Positions 1 through 12,200 of a stretch of 64,000 nucleotides of DNA are shown here, piece after piece (the stretch's first letter is position 1; the number at the start of each line of letters is the position of its first letter). A program made the position numbers and the translations under genes. Source of the stretch: Pyrrhoderma lamaoense. Its lineage: Eukaryota > Basidiomycota > Agaricomycetes > Hymenochaetales > Hymenochaetaceae. The stretch spans positions 992,001-1,056,000 of the forward strand of contig NBAZ01000005.1 in NCBI GenBank assembly GCA_002794735.1, read 5' to 3'. The notes beneath the pieces were generated by a model. The model was not told the DNA's origin, did no database searches, and saw only the letters and a program-made list of their open reading frames with translations.

Positions 1-1394
1 GGACAGGTGATATTCGATAACAAACATCATTCCAGTAATGAAGGAACGGCAAACTCTGGGAGGGAGGGGTATGTCCGGAATATCGTTGCAGTAGGAGACT
101 TACATAGCGATTTTGGGAATGCGCTACGTGTTCTGCAGATGGCGGACGTGGTGGATAAAGACGGAAACTGGACTGGCAATATCGATCTATTTGTGCAGAC
201 TGGTGACATTATAGACAGGTAAGCTTTGGCGCCATTGATGTCGAGAGAAGGCCTCGACCTGTTGTGCTTAAATAGGGGAACCGATACCATCAAACTCTAC
301 ATGTGGATGGAACAACTTCGGACCCAAGCTCGATCAGTGGGGGGAGATGTTGTCTCCCACTTAGGCAACCATGAATGGATGAATCTTCTATGTGAGGTTA
401 CTGTTCACCTTGATCCATTGATTTCTGACTCTCTTTCGTGTCCTAATCGTGTCACAGCGGATTGGAGGTAGGTACTTGCACCATTTTCGCGGATATACGT
501 TTACAAATATCCCTGATGATTCACGTTATGCTCACAGATACGTATATCCACAAGAAATTGTGACTTTTGGCTCTGTCGCTGCACGCCAAAAGATGTTACA
601 GACAGGACGAATTGGACGTGCATGGGCAGCGAATTATAGCGTAACCTCTCGCATTCCACTCTTCCCGCCAATGGGGCCAAATGCACTTTTGCCATATTCT
701 TCGAAATTCAACCTAATTTACAATCCAGCAGAGGGAATGTCTTCTGTAGACCACGACCCATCATCGTCAGAAGGAAATCCACTTTCTCATGCTGCCCTTA
801 GTTTTGTTCACGGAGGTCTAGCACCTTCTTATAAACACATGTCTCCTTATCCCTCAGCCATAAATGAGCTCGGTGCAGCTCTTCTTCGTCGTCTACAATC
901 GCAGCCAATGTCCCCACCACATCCTCCAGCACCATACGCTGGTTTACCTGCTGATGCAACCGATGACGAACGAGGTTTATATGCAGATGATGGACCACTA
1001 TGGTATCGTGGATGGGCATTTAAAAAGGAAGAAGAAGTATGTGCAGAGGTGGATGAGGTTTTAGAGAAAATTGGAGTGCGGAGACTGATAATGGGACACA
1101 CACCAAACTTTGAGGTTCGTTCTGATCGTCATAAAAATTCCATCAATCCCTGACGCATCACTTCTAAAGCATATTCAGTCTCGATGTGGAGGAAAAGTCA
1201 TTATAATAGACACTGGTATCTCGCATGCTTATGGTGGCGCTCTTTCTGCACTATCCATTCGGTATTCGCTTACACCCGATGGCGATGATACTGGCCTGTG
1301 GAAAGAAACCGAGATTGTCACAGCTTTATATCTGAACCACCAAGAAGTGCTCGTGGAGAATGTGCGTAAAATTGCCACAAAATCTCCATTTTAA
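1..1394 (+). CDS. Shewanella-like (SLP-type) Ser/Thr protein phosphatase, 5' partial
   Basis: This is a metal-dependent phosphoesterase of the PPP superfamily, the bacterial-like SLP branch, which removes phosphate from protein Ser/Thr. The metal-binding motifs occur in order: GDLHSD (about 92-110), GDIIDRG across the first splice, GNHE (about 367), FVHGGL (about 805) and MGHTPNF (about 1092), then IIIDTGIS near the end. SLP enzymes have LGNHE-like motifs where classical PP1/PP2A have RGNHE, and that is seen here. Introns I can place by frame are 219-275, 392-457, 468-537 and 1115-1169; the stop is 1392-1394. The true start lies left of the window. It is tail-to-tail with ATG15, 156 bases apart. 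Substrate is unknown. Confidence 0.9.
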
Positions 1395-1550
1395 TCAGTG
1401 GGAAACACCGTTATAAAAATAACTACTGGGTCGTGATAGTAAGATTAATGTTAAACGGGTTTTAAATTAATATTTTAAATTAATAATATATATTGTAAGA
1501 TGCATGTAAAACCAAGGACGTCACAATAATGATATGATTTTGATGTCTAA

Positions 1551-3297
1551 TTACACAACCGTATGTTGGCTATCCAGCCAGAGAGACGTCGCATTCGTAA
1601 ATTCTCCAAAATTCCATGAATAACATTCCTATAAACGCCTATAAACCTTATGTGGTGGAAAACACATTTAAATGCCTTACCACACAATCTTCTTCAAACA
1701 CTGCTTCCGGAACTTCTCGGCCTTGCTCTACGGATGGTAGCCAAGGGTCAGATAAAAGCTTTTCTATTATCGTCTTGATGGTATGCGTCCGTACATCGGA
1801 TGCCCACGAGAGATTAGAAATTGTGTCATAAACAATGGATTTTCCCAGATGGCAACTAGTAATGAGATAGGGAGTATTGAGAAAGATTTCAAAGGTATAA
1901 AGTAGTCATTTCTAAACGTACCGACTTTCCATTGCATATCCACCGAGAGCGCATGATGAAAGGATCCCATTACATGTACCCATCGCAATAGGGTCGGCGG
2001 TATGGTATACGTGGGTGATATGTTGAGTCGATGGCTACGGGGGAAAGGTTATCAAGATTGGCATACCATTGAGGTCTATGAGGATACACTTACGGGTTGA
2101 GGAAGATGCAACCTACCCGAGGCCATCTTCTCCCCGGGGCTTTCAAAAGCGACGACAGGGGCACCGAAAGTGACACCGAGTAGAGACGCCAGGGCGCCAC
2201 CGAGGGAATGACCTATGATCCAAATATTCGATTCAGGATACATATAAGTCAGATTATAGTACAGATTCTGGTTCACAAGCATGCCGTTAATCCCTGAAAA
2301 AACTTCTAAAAACTAAATCAATATCCAGCTCACCGTTCCGATAGGGTAAAAAAGGCTTTCTTCAACTAAAGAGTCCTGGAGGCAGTTTATATCACAGTTC
2401 CACCCCCCACGGTGACAGTTACAGACTGGAGTCCAAGACCAGTCTACCTTTGCACAGCAGCAACTGAATAGTAGGTTATCTGGAAGAGGTGAGTTAAACA
2501 GTTGATCACCACCTGATTGGAGGTCGCTTACCGTTTAATTTATCTTTTTTAACAGTAGGACCTCCCCCTCCAAACAAGCCAGCGGATGTCCCCTTGATAC
2601 TGAGAATGACAGTTGAGTTGTCTTCAGTCTAGAGATAATATGATGAATATCAAGCTTAAGTAGGCGTAGTATAACTTATTTACAGAAAACACGTATCCTC
2701 TGAAACCATCGGCATCCGGTTCCCATCCTACTGGATTGTGCTGATAGATAACTATAAGCAAGATAGCATAGATACGAGAAATGCGGAATGGCTTACACCT
2801 GTCCAATTCTTGCCTAATTCGTACCAGTCCGAATCAGTAGGCTCGACGTAGCTTATCACAGCAGTGGGATAAATTTCTTTCAGTAGATATTATATATGAC
2901 ATACATACGCATTATAGGTCATCTTTGCCAGTGTCAATAATGTATCACGTCTCTCGATATCGGGACCTTCTACTTCGTCCTCTTCCCAGTCTAACACCGC
3001 ACTTTCACCCAGAGTCATTGATTGATAACGCGCTGCTTCAATATCAGTTTGGCGAGGAACGTAGCTTGCTTTTATTCGCCGAGTTTTAATTCCATAAACA
3101 AACTCAGTACTGTCCTTGAGTGAATTCGCGGTAGGTAGCGGGACATCGGCAAAGAAAATGCGTGAGCCTGAGTGGCCATGAAGATGCCTAAGCTGAAAAT
3201 TCAGCTCTCTGGACTGATCTTTATGATATTCATCGGAAAAAATAAGAAAAGAGAGATAATAAGTCAGAGGTGATAAGAGCCTCGCCAGAAGCATCAT
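1551..3297 (-). CDS. ATG15: Autophagic-body lipase ATG15
   Basis: This is the vacuolar class-3 lipase that breaks down the membranes of autophagic and Cvt bodies after delivery to the vacuole. The lipase elbow [13 protein letters not shown] with the nucleophile Ser is followed by [16 protein letters not shown], a hallmark of the ATG15 family. The N-terminus has a hydrophobic segment (residues about 3-20) expected to be the signal anchor. A Cys-rich stretch ([10 protein letters not shown]) and the C-terminal YDTISNLSW...DVRTH block also match the family. I place about nine exons; the last intron is 1629-1680 and leads to the [10 protein letters not shown] tail with stop at 1551-1553. At the junction near 2292-2294 the frame needs one extra C, so a one-base contraction is possible. 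The start ATG is at 3295-3297. Confidence 0.94.
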
Positions 3298-4497
3298 TCA
3301 TAACGGATGTTAAGATCAAGATATCAGGTGATTTGTGTCAAAGTACCTGCCTCTTACGTAAACAGACTCGGTTATGGTATTTAGTACTTGCATTTTCCCA
3401 GTAATTCTACTTAGAAGATATACTGAAGTGATGTAAAATTACGATGTTCTACTTTTACTTCATTTTAATGTTGGTAGCCCGATAATCTAACTCATACGTC
3501 TTTTAAAACTGAATAAATTGTCCATCTACTATCAGTGAGACTCTGTGTCATAAGGTTGGTTTATACAAGATTTGAATATTAAATATACTACGAATAAGTA
3601 TGTTGGCACCGTCCATTTGGAGAGGGATCTACCCACCAGCCTACACCTTGTTCAATGCTTTATGAGGTGTGAGTATGAATATGCCATATATCCTACGATC
3701 AGTGTGTACCTGTACCAAATCACAACGCATTGCGTGCCACCGTCTAAATGAAGTCTGAAATCTTCCGAGTATAGTGACTATAGTTTTGATTCAGAGTTTA
3801 ATACTGGAGTATGCACTATGATTTTAAAAGGATCTGCGTGACCTCGCAAGACCAAATATAGTAGTCTCTGTCTCGATAATAAAGGATCCCAGACCTTGTG
3901 TGTGTGGAACGAAAGACGTCCGGGAACGAGCACTGAGAGAGTTAGTTCACAATACTGTGGACCCTAAAATCTTACTTTCTTGATTGCTCAGATTTAGACA
4001 CCGCTTAGTGTTAGTAGGATGGACAACAGAGCCCTTTGCACAAATCGGAGAGGAACAAGACACGATCTTGGTCGTCCCGATATTGCCCCTTCACTGGAGA
4101 ACTACCGAGGAATAAACAACTTCACAAGTAGTAACCACATATTTACTGAGTGATAATAATGGACTCTAGAAAATTGATGCGTGAGAGCGCAATATCGGAG
4201 CGTTTCAGAGATATAAATTCTGTTCCTTATAGATCTTTTCATGATTTGATTGACTCATCATTATATTTAGCGAGTGGCCAGAGACAAAGGGCTTGTTGAC
4301 GTTTGTTTACCAGCTTCCTAGACACACGAGCCGATTCGCGCACCTCGAGGCCATAAATCAACATTCGCGTGTACCACCATCCTCGCGTCGCGTACGGCCC
4401 AAAGCGCGTCAATATTCTCTATTCAACTACGTTACTACCTTCACTCGTTCTCTAAAATTCTATATACACACTAAACTACATAAAAAAGCCAATCAAA
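3298..4497. other. Intergenic, shared upstream region of ATG15 and the Ser/Pro-rich gene
   Basis: This 1.2 kb AT-rich stretch separates two divergent start codons. I see only short, unconserved open frames. A pyrimidine-rich tract with several TATA-like words lies at about 4430-4490, just before the ATG at 4498. No RNA gene or repeat is recognisable. Confidence 0.6.
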
Positions 4498-6220
4498 ATG
4501 CAAACACGAAGGTCGTCGCAGCTATCTTCCCTTGTCCTTCCCCATCCTCCATTGCCCAAAAGAACATCTTCCATTCGTTCCTCGACTGAGTCTTTATCAA
4601 GTCCACGTACTCCCCGATCTAGCTCCGGGCTGGACGTTCATCTCCTAGTCTTTTCAAGTTGGATTCATATGCGCCTAGGCGTAGTACGGATAGTTGGAAT
4701 AGTTCAGTCTGTGATGGTGGAGATGATGATATGGAATGGGAATGGTCAGTCGAACAACTTGGACTGCTAAGTAAAGTAAGGGCTCTTCTCAATAAGCGAG
4801 AAGAGATTTAGAAACCATGCTGGATTTACGAAGTTACTCATATACATGCCTAGACACTGGATGCGTTACCCTCACATCTTCTTAGTCCTTTCAATGGGAC
4901 GGTACCTCCAGCCAATGTTCTTGATAAAATTTCGCGCAGTATCATTCATGCAAAGGACCCTTTGGAATGGCCTCATTCCATCCGTTCAACTCGCATCAAG
5001 CTTCTCAAACTTTCTCGAGCTCGAGCCCAGGAATTTGGAGTTCAGGAAGGGCACTTATCATCCGATCTGACGGCCGACGTCCTCCAGCCAACAACCAATG
5101 TTCAAAAGAAGCCTCTTTATAGACAATCAAGCATGGACTTCATTAAAGGGAACTCATTGAAGAATGAGAAGACAATTGACCGGTGTGTATTTGATATTTC
5201 ACGTCTTCACAGAAGTCACACCATGCTAACCTCTATATATTCAAGGCTTTCGTCACGACTCCAAAAGGTTGATAGGATTATCCCAGATCCGACTCGTGCA
5301 TACACTCGTAGCTCATCACGTACACCGTCACCCCCGCCTTTAAGGCGCCAAGTACTAAATCAGAATGGAACTCCTCGCACGCCCAGGACCCCTAAATCTG
5401 AAGCTGTTTGGGTTCGGGGCCCTCCTTCTTCTATCTCAACTGGAAAAGGCACACGCCTTCGTCGTACTACGAGTACTATGTCGGGTCTTCCGACTATCCC
5501 TTCAGGTGTAGCAAGCCAACATAACGTGATCGAGACTCCTAACAATGGGTGTCGAGCTCCCAAGATAAAACGTTCAGAGTCTTTCAGTTCACCGAACATG
5601 AATGGACTGGGCCACTCGCTCAAGCGCGCACCTTCTTATGGAAGCGTTTCTGTTCGTTCTATTGATTCCCGCATGAGCATTGACGACCAAAAGGAGAATA
5701 TGTTATCCCCCAGTCACAAATTGACATTTACCCATCTAGTGATGATGAAGAAAAGACGCACTCCCAGAACCTCAAGAAACAGAAGGTATCTCTTTGTGAA
5801 GAGAATAAGAAACCTGTGAAAGCCGCCTCCTCTGCGACACTGAAATTAAAAGGAGCAAAAACTACCTCGAAAGGTGTAAGTCGGGCCAGAAAAGTTCAAC
5901 CCAAGAAACTGGTTCCCTCGGAACTCGGGGCTGCACTTCCTCACCCCCAGCCAGAACCTGCTCTCCTCTCCTCTCGTCTTGAACTACTTCCTTCCAGTCC
6001 TGATTATGCATTTTTACTGGATGACGACAATAATTCGAGGTTCTCCTCTCCTGTCGCACCGGTCACGCCCGCCAAACGACTTCGTCGGGTGAAGACAGCA
6101 AACTTCCCACCAGGTGTCCGCAGGCGCATCTCCTTTGGACATCTCTCTACCCCTATTGAAGATGATCGTGAGGGAGAGCAATCCGGCTCTATCCTTGGTA
6201 GTGCTTTCCAAATGCAGTGA
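4498..6220 (+). CDS. Conserved basidiomycete Ser/Pro-rich protein, function unknown (two apparent frameshifts)
   Basis: The N-terminus is rich in Ser, Arg and Pro (SSPRTPRSS) and is followed by a conserved core: SYAPRRSTDSWNSS, MEWEWSVEQLGLLSK, then after an intron TLDALPSHLLSPFNG and EWPHSIRSTRIKLLKL. From memory this core recurs in Agaricomycete hypothetical proteins; no function is known to me. The C-terminal half is basic and disordered, with a KRLRRVKTANFPPGVRRR segment that could bind nucleic acid or serve as a nuclear signal. Introns are 4776-4853 and 5183-5245. Two frame breaks, at the GGG of 4627-4629 and the CCCCC of 5707-5711, each need one extra base. With both added, the exons give 1584 bases, 527 residues. 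ATG at 4498 follows an A-rich context. Confidence 0.75.
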
Positions 6221-7258
6221 TGATTATCCTTTGCAGATGCTAATGATATAACTCACTACTCGGATACCAAAATTTCGACTTTCCCTCTCACTACTGACTT
6301 GAATTCGCTCATTATCGTTCTCAGGATCTATGTGGATATTTTTTGAATTCTACTGCAACAGACTGCAGTCAAACACTCCTTCTAGTTTTTCTTTTTTTCA
6401 CTTACCTATCTACAATACGACAAAGCGCACGTCATTATACGCGTAGTGATCGAAGCTTTCGTCGTTTGCTTTTTGCTGGAGATTTCGACTACTTTCGTCT
6501 CACATCGTGGATCCAGCTTGTGTCATACGCGCCCCACTCGGCACCAAATTTCCACTCATCTGTACTATCTGAATCACATATCTCAACTATATTCAAGCAT
6601 ACGTCCTGCAATGCATACATATCTGCCTCTTTAAGTAAATCATCTCTTCCACTATATCATAGTGTCTTCCGCTCCCTTCTGAATTTGTGTCGTCATTCCT
6701 TCCCGTATTTCTATGTTGTTTTCGTGATAAGCTGCTCTTAGTTCGAGGCGAGCTTTCTGTGTACTCTACTTTCTGTCTCCCAATCTCTCATAACTTTCTT
6801 TTACTCCAAACCTTCGTACTTATATATGTAACAATACCACTATAGCAATCGATTTACCTTCGGGCATTGTAGTTTATAAGCTAATTTTCTATATTCCCAC
6901 AATTCGAAAAAAATCGAAGCAAATACCGTATCTTGATAACTAAATTTTCCAGGCCTGTGACATCCTGTGTACACTTTGCGCCAATGCATTGAGTTTTTAT
7001 TGGTCAACATTGACCATAGACTTCCGTGGCTTCATTATATATTTGGTGCATATCTGATTTCCCAATGAAGATTATAAGGAAAAACGCATTGTGAATTTAT
7101 ATGAGGTTGACTCCTAAAGTCTTCGTTGTCGTCAACTAGGCCAAGTATGAGAGCAACGAGTCGAATAAAGCACATGCACTATATGGCTCACGACAACTGC
7201 CGTTTCTACTATTAGTATCTCCATGGGATTTCCCTCACTCCTTTGATACAGCACAGCA
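6221..7258. other. Intergenic, 3' flanks of two convergent genes
   Basis: About 1 kb lies between the stop at 6220 and the stop of the minus-strand gene at 7259. A pyrimidine-rich open frame (about 6343-6741) has no conserved content and looks like 3' untranslated sequence. Nothing else is recognised. Confidence 0.6.
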
Positions 7259-7626
7259 TTAATTCGATGGCTCAGCAGTCTCCCTCCGCGCGGTAATTTG
7301 TGCTCGTTTCTCAGCTATGAGTTCTGCCGCACGCAGGTCCCATTGGTGTACCCAGTATCCCGCGTAGCCAAAAACACCCATGGCTATGACATGTCCACCA
7401 AGGTCTATAACCAGCATTCGATACAGTAATTTTCAAATATGTTAGGTAGTCACAATGAAAGTATATCAGTGTCAGTGAGTAAATCGTAAAGTCAACAAAT
7501 TGATAATGTTTCACATATAGGAGAGCACATACTTTCTAATGGGTTACGCTTCTGTATTCCAAGCTGACCTAGCCGGGCTGCAAGTCCAAAGGCAGAAAAT
7601 CCAAGGACGTTTGAGAGAAGGCCCAT
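7259..7626 (-). CDS. Small putative mitochondrial membrane protein, uncharacterised
   Basis: Two exons joined across intron 7405-7532 give about 79 residues. Exon 1 encodes MGLLSNVLGFSAFGLAARLG; exon 2 encodes NLGGHVIAMGVFGYAGYWVH and then a charged helix (LRAAELIAEKRAQITARRE). This is the layout of a small supernumerary subunit or assembly factor of the inner mitochondrial membrane: one or two hydrophobic Gly/Ala helices followed by a charged amphipathic helix. I do not recognise a named family, so the localisation is inference. It is divergent from the TPR gene, with 207 bases between start codons. Confidence 0.7.
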
Positions 7627-7833
7627 CGCTTTATGTTTATGAGTTTACTCAGTAGTGATTTCTGTGTGCACATGTAGAAAGTAGCGTGACATGCGGATTA
7701 GTCAAGCAGACGTGACTTGTAACAATGTAACTACATTTGTGTGGAAGTCCATAATTGTAGACCCCTTTAACTAAGTACTGTCTGAGCTGTATCGTTCTCA
7801 TCTAATATCTCGGTTGACGACGGAAAGTATAAG
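7627..7833. promoter_or_regulatory. Bidirectional promoter region
   Basis: A 207-base gap separates divergent ATGs at 7626 (minus) and 7834 (plus), so both genes must share upstream elements. No specific motif is claimed. Confidence 0.5.
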
Positions 7834-8892
7834 ATGACTACTATCGAAGGACTCTCAGCAGACCAGATGGAAAGGTTTCTTGAAGGCAAGAGATACAAAG
7901 AAGAAGGGATAAGGAGTTCACCAAGGGAACAGATGTAAAGGAAGGTGCGTATAGGATTCGTCACTGATTGAATAATAATAATAACACATCATATATAACT
8001 TACCAAACTAGCACTCAGAAACTACCACAAGGTATACTGTACATCCTTCGTCCTCATATGTCCGGTTTGTTATTTACCTTAATATACTGAATAGGCATTA
8101 CTACATTGGAAAGGGCTTACTAGGTATGTTTGAGGCGGCTTTCTATCCAATATGTGCTTCAACTCCCAAAAATCGATAGAGATAATCCTACAGCCCCAGC
8201 TCAACAAAAACAAACGAGAAATGAGGTACGCCACAGAGATATATATTTCCTATTGATGAGTTGTGAGTGTCCTGACTGCATGCATCTATTTATATACGCA
8301 TATAGCTGGATGAGTACATAGAGAAACTATACAACAATATGGCTGCATGCCATATCAAACAAGGAAACTGGCAGCGAGCCCTGGACACTGCAGAAAAGGT
8401 TGGGAATCCTTCTACTAACTAAGTTAATATTCTATTTATCTTCTCATCTAGGCGATCGCCTTGAATGGCGAAAACTACAAAGCGCTGTTCAGAAAAGCTA
8501 AGGCCTTGGGAAGTCTTGGGTACTTTGAGAAATCCGAAGTAATCCTGATCGATCTACTGACTAAGAATCCTGCTGGTTTGTCTATATTCTGTCTAAGGAT
8601 GTCTGGAATACCTTCTTATATATTTATTGCCATTTAACTCAGAGGCACCCAAAATCAAGAGTGAACTAGAGGCTCAGCGGAAGGTGGAAAAAGAGAGGGA
8701 ACGGAAAGCTAACATGAAGCTAAGGGGTATATAGTACATTATCATCTTAGTTTTATCACTCAATTGACCTTTAATATTTCAGGCTTCCTAAACTCCACCA
8801 AGGAGATCTTTGATGAAACAACAGCTCCTAAACAGGAGCCACCTTCGGACGAAACTAGCTCTTCTGCGAAGATTGAGGAAATATCCAGTTAA
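7834..8892 (+). CDS. TPR-repeat protein
   Basis: The C-terminal two thirds encode tetratricopeptide helices: YIEKLYNNMAACHIKQGNWQ, then ALDTAEK-AIALNGENYKALFRKAKALGSLG, then a charged coiled helix (KSELEAQRKVEKERERKA). This resembles co-chaperone or immunophilin-type TPR proteins that bind C-terminal EEVD tails, but no carboxylate-clamp partner or catalytic domain is visible. The N-terminus is MTTIEGLSADQMERFLEGKR. The frame breaks at 7906-7909 (GGGA), where one added A would restore YKEEGNKEFTKGTDVKE. The next exon junction (about 7944-8095) I could not resolve in frame. Later exons join cleanly, with introns starting at about 8226, 8398, 8577 and 8726, and the stop is at 8890-8892. Confidence 0.75.
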
Positions 8893-9273
8893 GAAAGTGA
8901 ACTATAATGACCTAAATAATACATCTTGCCTGGTATTTGAAGTAGGAGAAGTAGGAAAAGGTTGACATTATATTTGTAGCATCTACCTAACTTTGGATTG
9001 TATTATAGACTAGCCTTGTTATTTGCATAAGATTATTTATTTGAAATGATAATGAACTTCAAGTACGCCCTGCAATATCCCGTCTAGTAAGTTTGAGTAT
9101 CCAGTATAGACAGAATAAGTCGTATAAATTCAATATAGACACGGATGTCACGGTTGTGACTGACGCGGCACAACTCGTGTAGAAAAGGTAAAATCCGAGT
9201 CACAGACATTTCAGAGCTAACTAACTAAAACAATTCTAGGCCCCGGAATTCCACAATATTAATCTGAATTGTA
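8893..9273. other. Intergenic, upstream of TERT
   Basis: This 381-base AT-rich gap lies between the TPR stop and the TERT start. No feature is recognised beyond the presumed TERT promoter. Confidence 0.6.
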
Positions 9274-12200
9274 ATGTCCATTCCAAGGAAAACACCTTCT
9301 CTAATTCTACTGGAAGCTTATCATGGAGATGTATACTCTCTACTTGAGTATCTTGCAATGAACATTGATCCATGTACGCTCCCAAAAGCTACACCTGAAA
9401 CGCATGATATCGAAACTAGCGCCCACACGCAGGATCTTTGCATCAAACACTATCTCTTGAAAGATACAGACCCAATCGCCTACCGGGACCTTCTCATGTC
9501 GGCTGTGCTCGCAGTGACCGAAAATGATCCAAAGCAGAAAAAGATGCAAATAATAAAACCTTCCATATCCACAAGTGAGGTAAATACTGTGAATGTGGTT
9601 TCTGCTTTACGATCACTCGGGCTCAATCAGAATACTACCTTTGTACCCTAATTGATAGCTGATCGATCATGCTCACTCTCGGCTTTTTTCTCGTGCTCGG
9701 AAGCCAGCCAGCGTGTTGGCGGCAGGATACCGTCCCGTGTGTACCTTTATGTTCACCTGGCATTATGAGAATTTGAAAATACTAATTTACTCGCACTGTT
9801 TTTCTCTCTCTCTAATAGTCAGACTTTAGATCGGAAGCTGGAAGAGGAGGGGCTAGCGGAGCTAGACAGGGTATTACTAATTTCTTTGTCAATACTTTAG
9901 TGACTGCCCTACAAGATCCAGAATGGAGTTTGCTTTTCAGTCGGTCAGACCCACATGGTTTTGATTAAGATCCCTTGATCATCATTAAACCTTCTCTATA
10001 TAGGACGGGCGATGAAATTGTCTTACACCTCTTAACCAAAACCTCTATCTACGTATCGCTACCAAACGACTGCTACTGTCAATTAACAGGTCCCCCCCTC
10101 ATCAATTTACCCATTCCTCAAAAGAGGTTGTTTGCCAAGTCTACTAGTATGCCCAAGCGTGGACAACTAGTGCACATTGGCTCACCGGAGAGGGATGGGA
10201 TGCCCCACAAACGTCGTCGGAAACTGAAAGAAGGTAGCGAAAAATGTGCTGGGTCTATCTTGGGAACCCCAAACTCGGGGAAGAAAAGATTGGAACGGTG
10301 AGACCCCACAAATCGTGGAGATCCCATAGTAAAATGAGTCGTACTATATTCTGAGTGATAATCACCATAGACCACCGTCTACGATACTGATATCTCGGCC
10401 CTTTCTGTTCTATGCAAGGCCTACGCTAGTGGGGCGAGGCTCTACAGTCTTGCTCGGTTTCTCACGAGAACGTTAGTTGCGGCGACCAGTGACTTCTAAA
10501 AAACTTACTCATCAGTGCATTAATTTAGATGTTTTAAATCGTATGATGACGGATAGCTGGCGATCCAAAAAAGGTTTGGGGAATAGTAAGGTCTGGGAAG
10601 ACCTTAGATTGGAAGATCGAGATGGCGCTTTCGAGGCACGTCACCTTTTAAAGTATATTTTCCCTCTTCAGTATCAACTAGAGAGTGTTTTCCATATTCC
10701 TGAAAATCGGTCTAATGGGGAACTTCTATTCCGCTGGCGTTTCAATGATAGGGAGAATGAAATTGACGTGAGTTATAACATGAAGCTACCTAGAACTAGT
10801 ACCCTGCCTTACGTCCATTCAGAGCCTCGGAAATTGTAAGACTCCGAAAAGATTGAAAAATGTCCTACCTTTGCTTGCCCAGCTCTATCAACGACATACA
10901 AAGTGTAAATATAAAGCATTATTGGATGATCTTTGTCCTACGAAGGTAACACCGTGTACGTCTAGAAATTACGGCTCTGACTCCCCAGACTAGCTCAAAC
11001 CCAACCTCCATGAAAACTCAGCTGACAGTGTTACTATATTGGAGCTTATCTCAGAGGAGGACTCAGAAACGTATTTACAATCACAAATACTCTGTGCATC
11101 TGGAGACACCTCTCCAACTTCTTTCCCAAGGAACAACAATACTACAGACAGTAATCGAATGATAGATGCTAGGGCTAAGGACCAGGTAAAACCCAAGTTC
11201 GCAGAGTTCACTTGTAGCTTCACGGAGGTCTACTTGTTCGTGTGTGCAGTGACAAGAGCTGTGATTCCTTTTGAGCTATGGGGGAGCCACAAGAATAAAA
11301 GAACCATTCTACATTGTGAGCTCGTAATGAATATCATACAACCGATCAACAAATTTTTAACAAAAAGACAATAGATGTCAAGCAACTGATTACCGGAGGA
11401 AGGTATGAGACTTTATCACTTCACAAGGTGTTGCAGGAAATCAGGGTGAACGATTGTGACTGGCTTTTGCCGGTCCCTCGAGGGAAACGTAGAAGTGTTG
11501 TCCAGTTCAGCATCGTCGAACCAGAGATGCTCAAACGGCGGCAGCTGATGGAAGAGTTTTTGTTTTGGTATTTTGACCAATTTTTAGTTCCACTACTGCG
11601 AGTAAGCGTGTATTAAAAATGTGCCATTTCCTCCTCTATCCAGTACTCATGTCTTTACACAGAATACATTCTATATAACTGAGTCTAGTGCCTTCCGAAA
11701 CCGAGTCCTATACTTTAGGCAGGACGATTGGGATTTGTTGTGTCAACCTCTACTTAGTCGATTGGCAGATGCAACATTTGAACGCATCCCTCAGGTATTT
11801 GAAGTCATTTCCCCCTATAGCTACTCTAATATTTTCCCTTACTCAGAAGGAAGCCGAGGACCTATTGAAGCAGCATAAACTAGGTCACTCTATCGTACGG
11901 CTTTTGCCAAAGGAAACTGGCGTAAGACCTATTGTTAACCTCCGCCGGAAAAGAAAGGTGTTGACTATATGCGTTATGGATATCTAAGTTATTTCTGACT
12001 ACTCTACTCTCTTCATATGTAGACGGACGACGATCAAAACCCTGGCCATTCAATTAACCAAATATTATCTGCTGCGTTTCAGATTCTCACCTATGAGAAG
12101 GTATGAGATTCTGATATCAATCAGTCATAATTTTGTTTTCTTATGAATGTATAAAGACTAAGCAAATAGAAAACCTGGGTTCCTCAGTATTCGGTCCAAA

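Noticed and set aside
6343..6741. 132-residue open frame
   Set aside because: Pyrimidine-rich low-complexity sequence just after a stop codon, with no conserved residues; most likely 3' untranslated.
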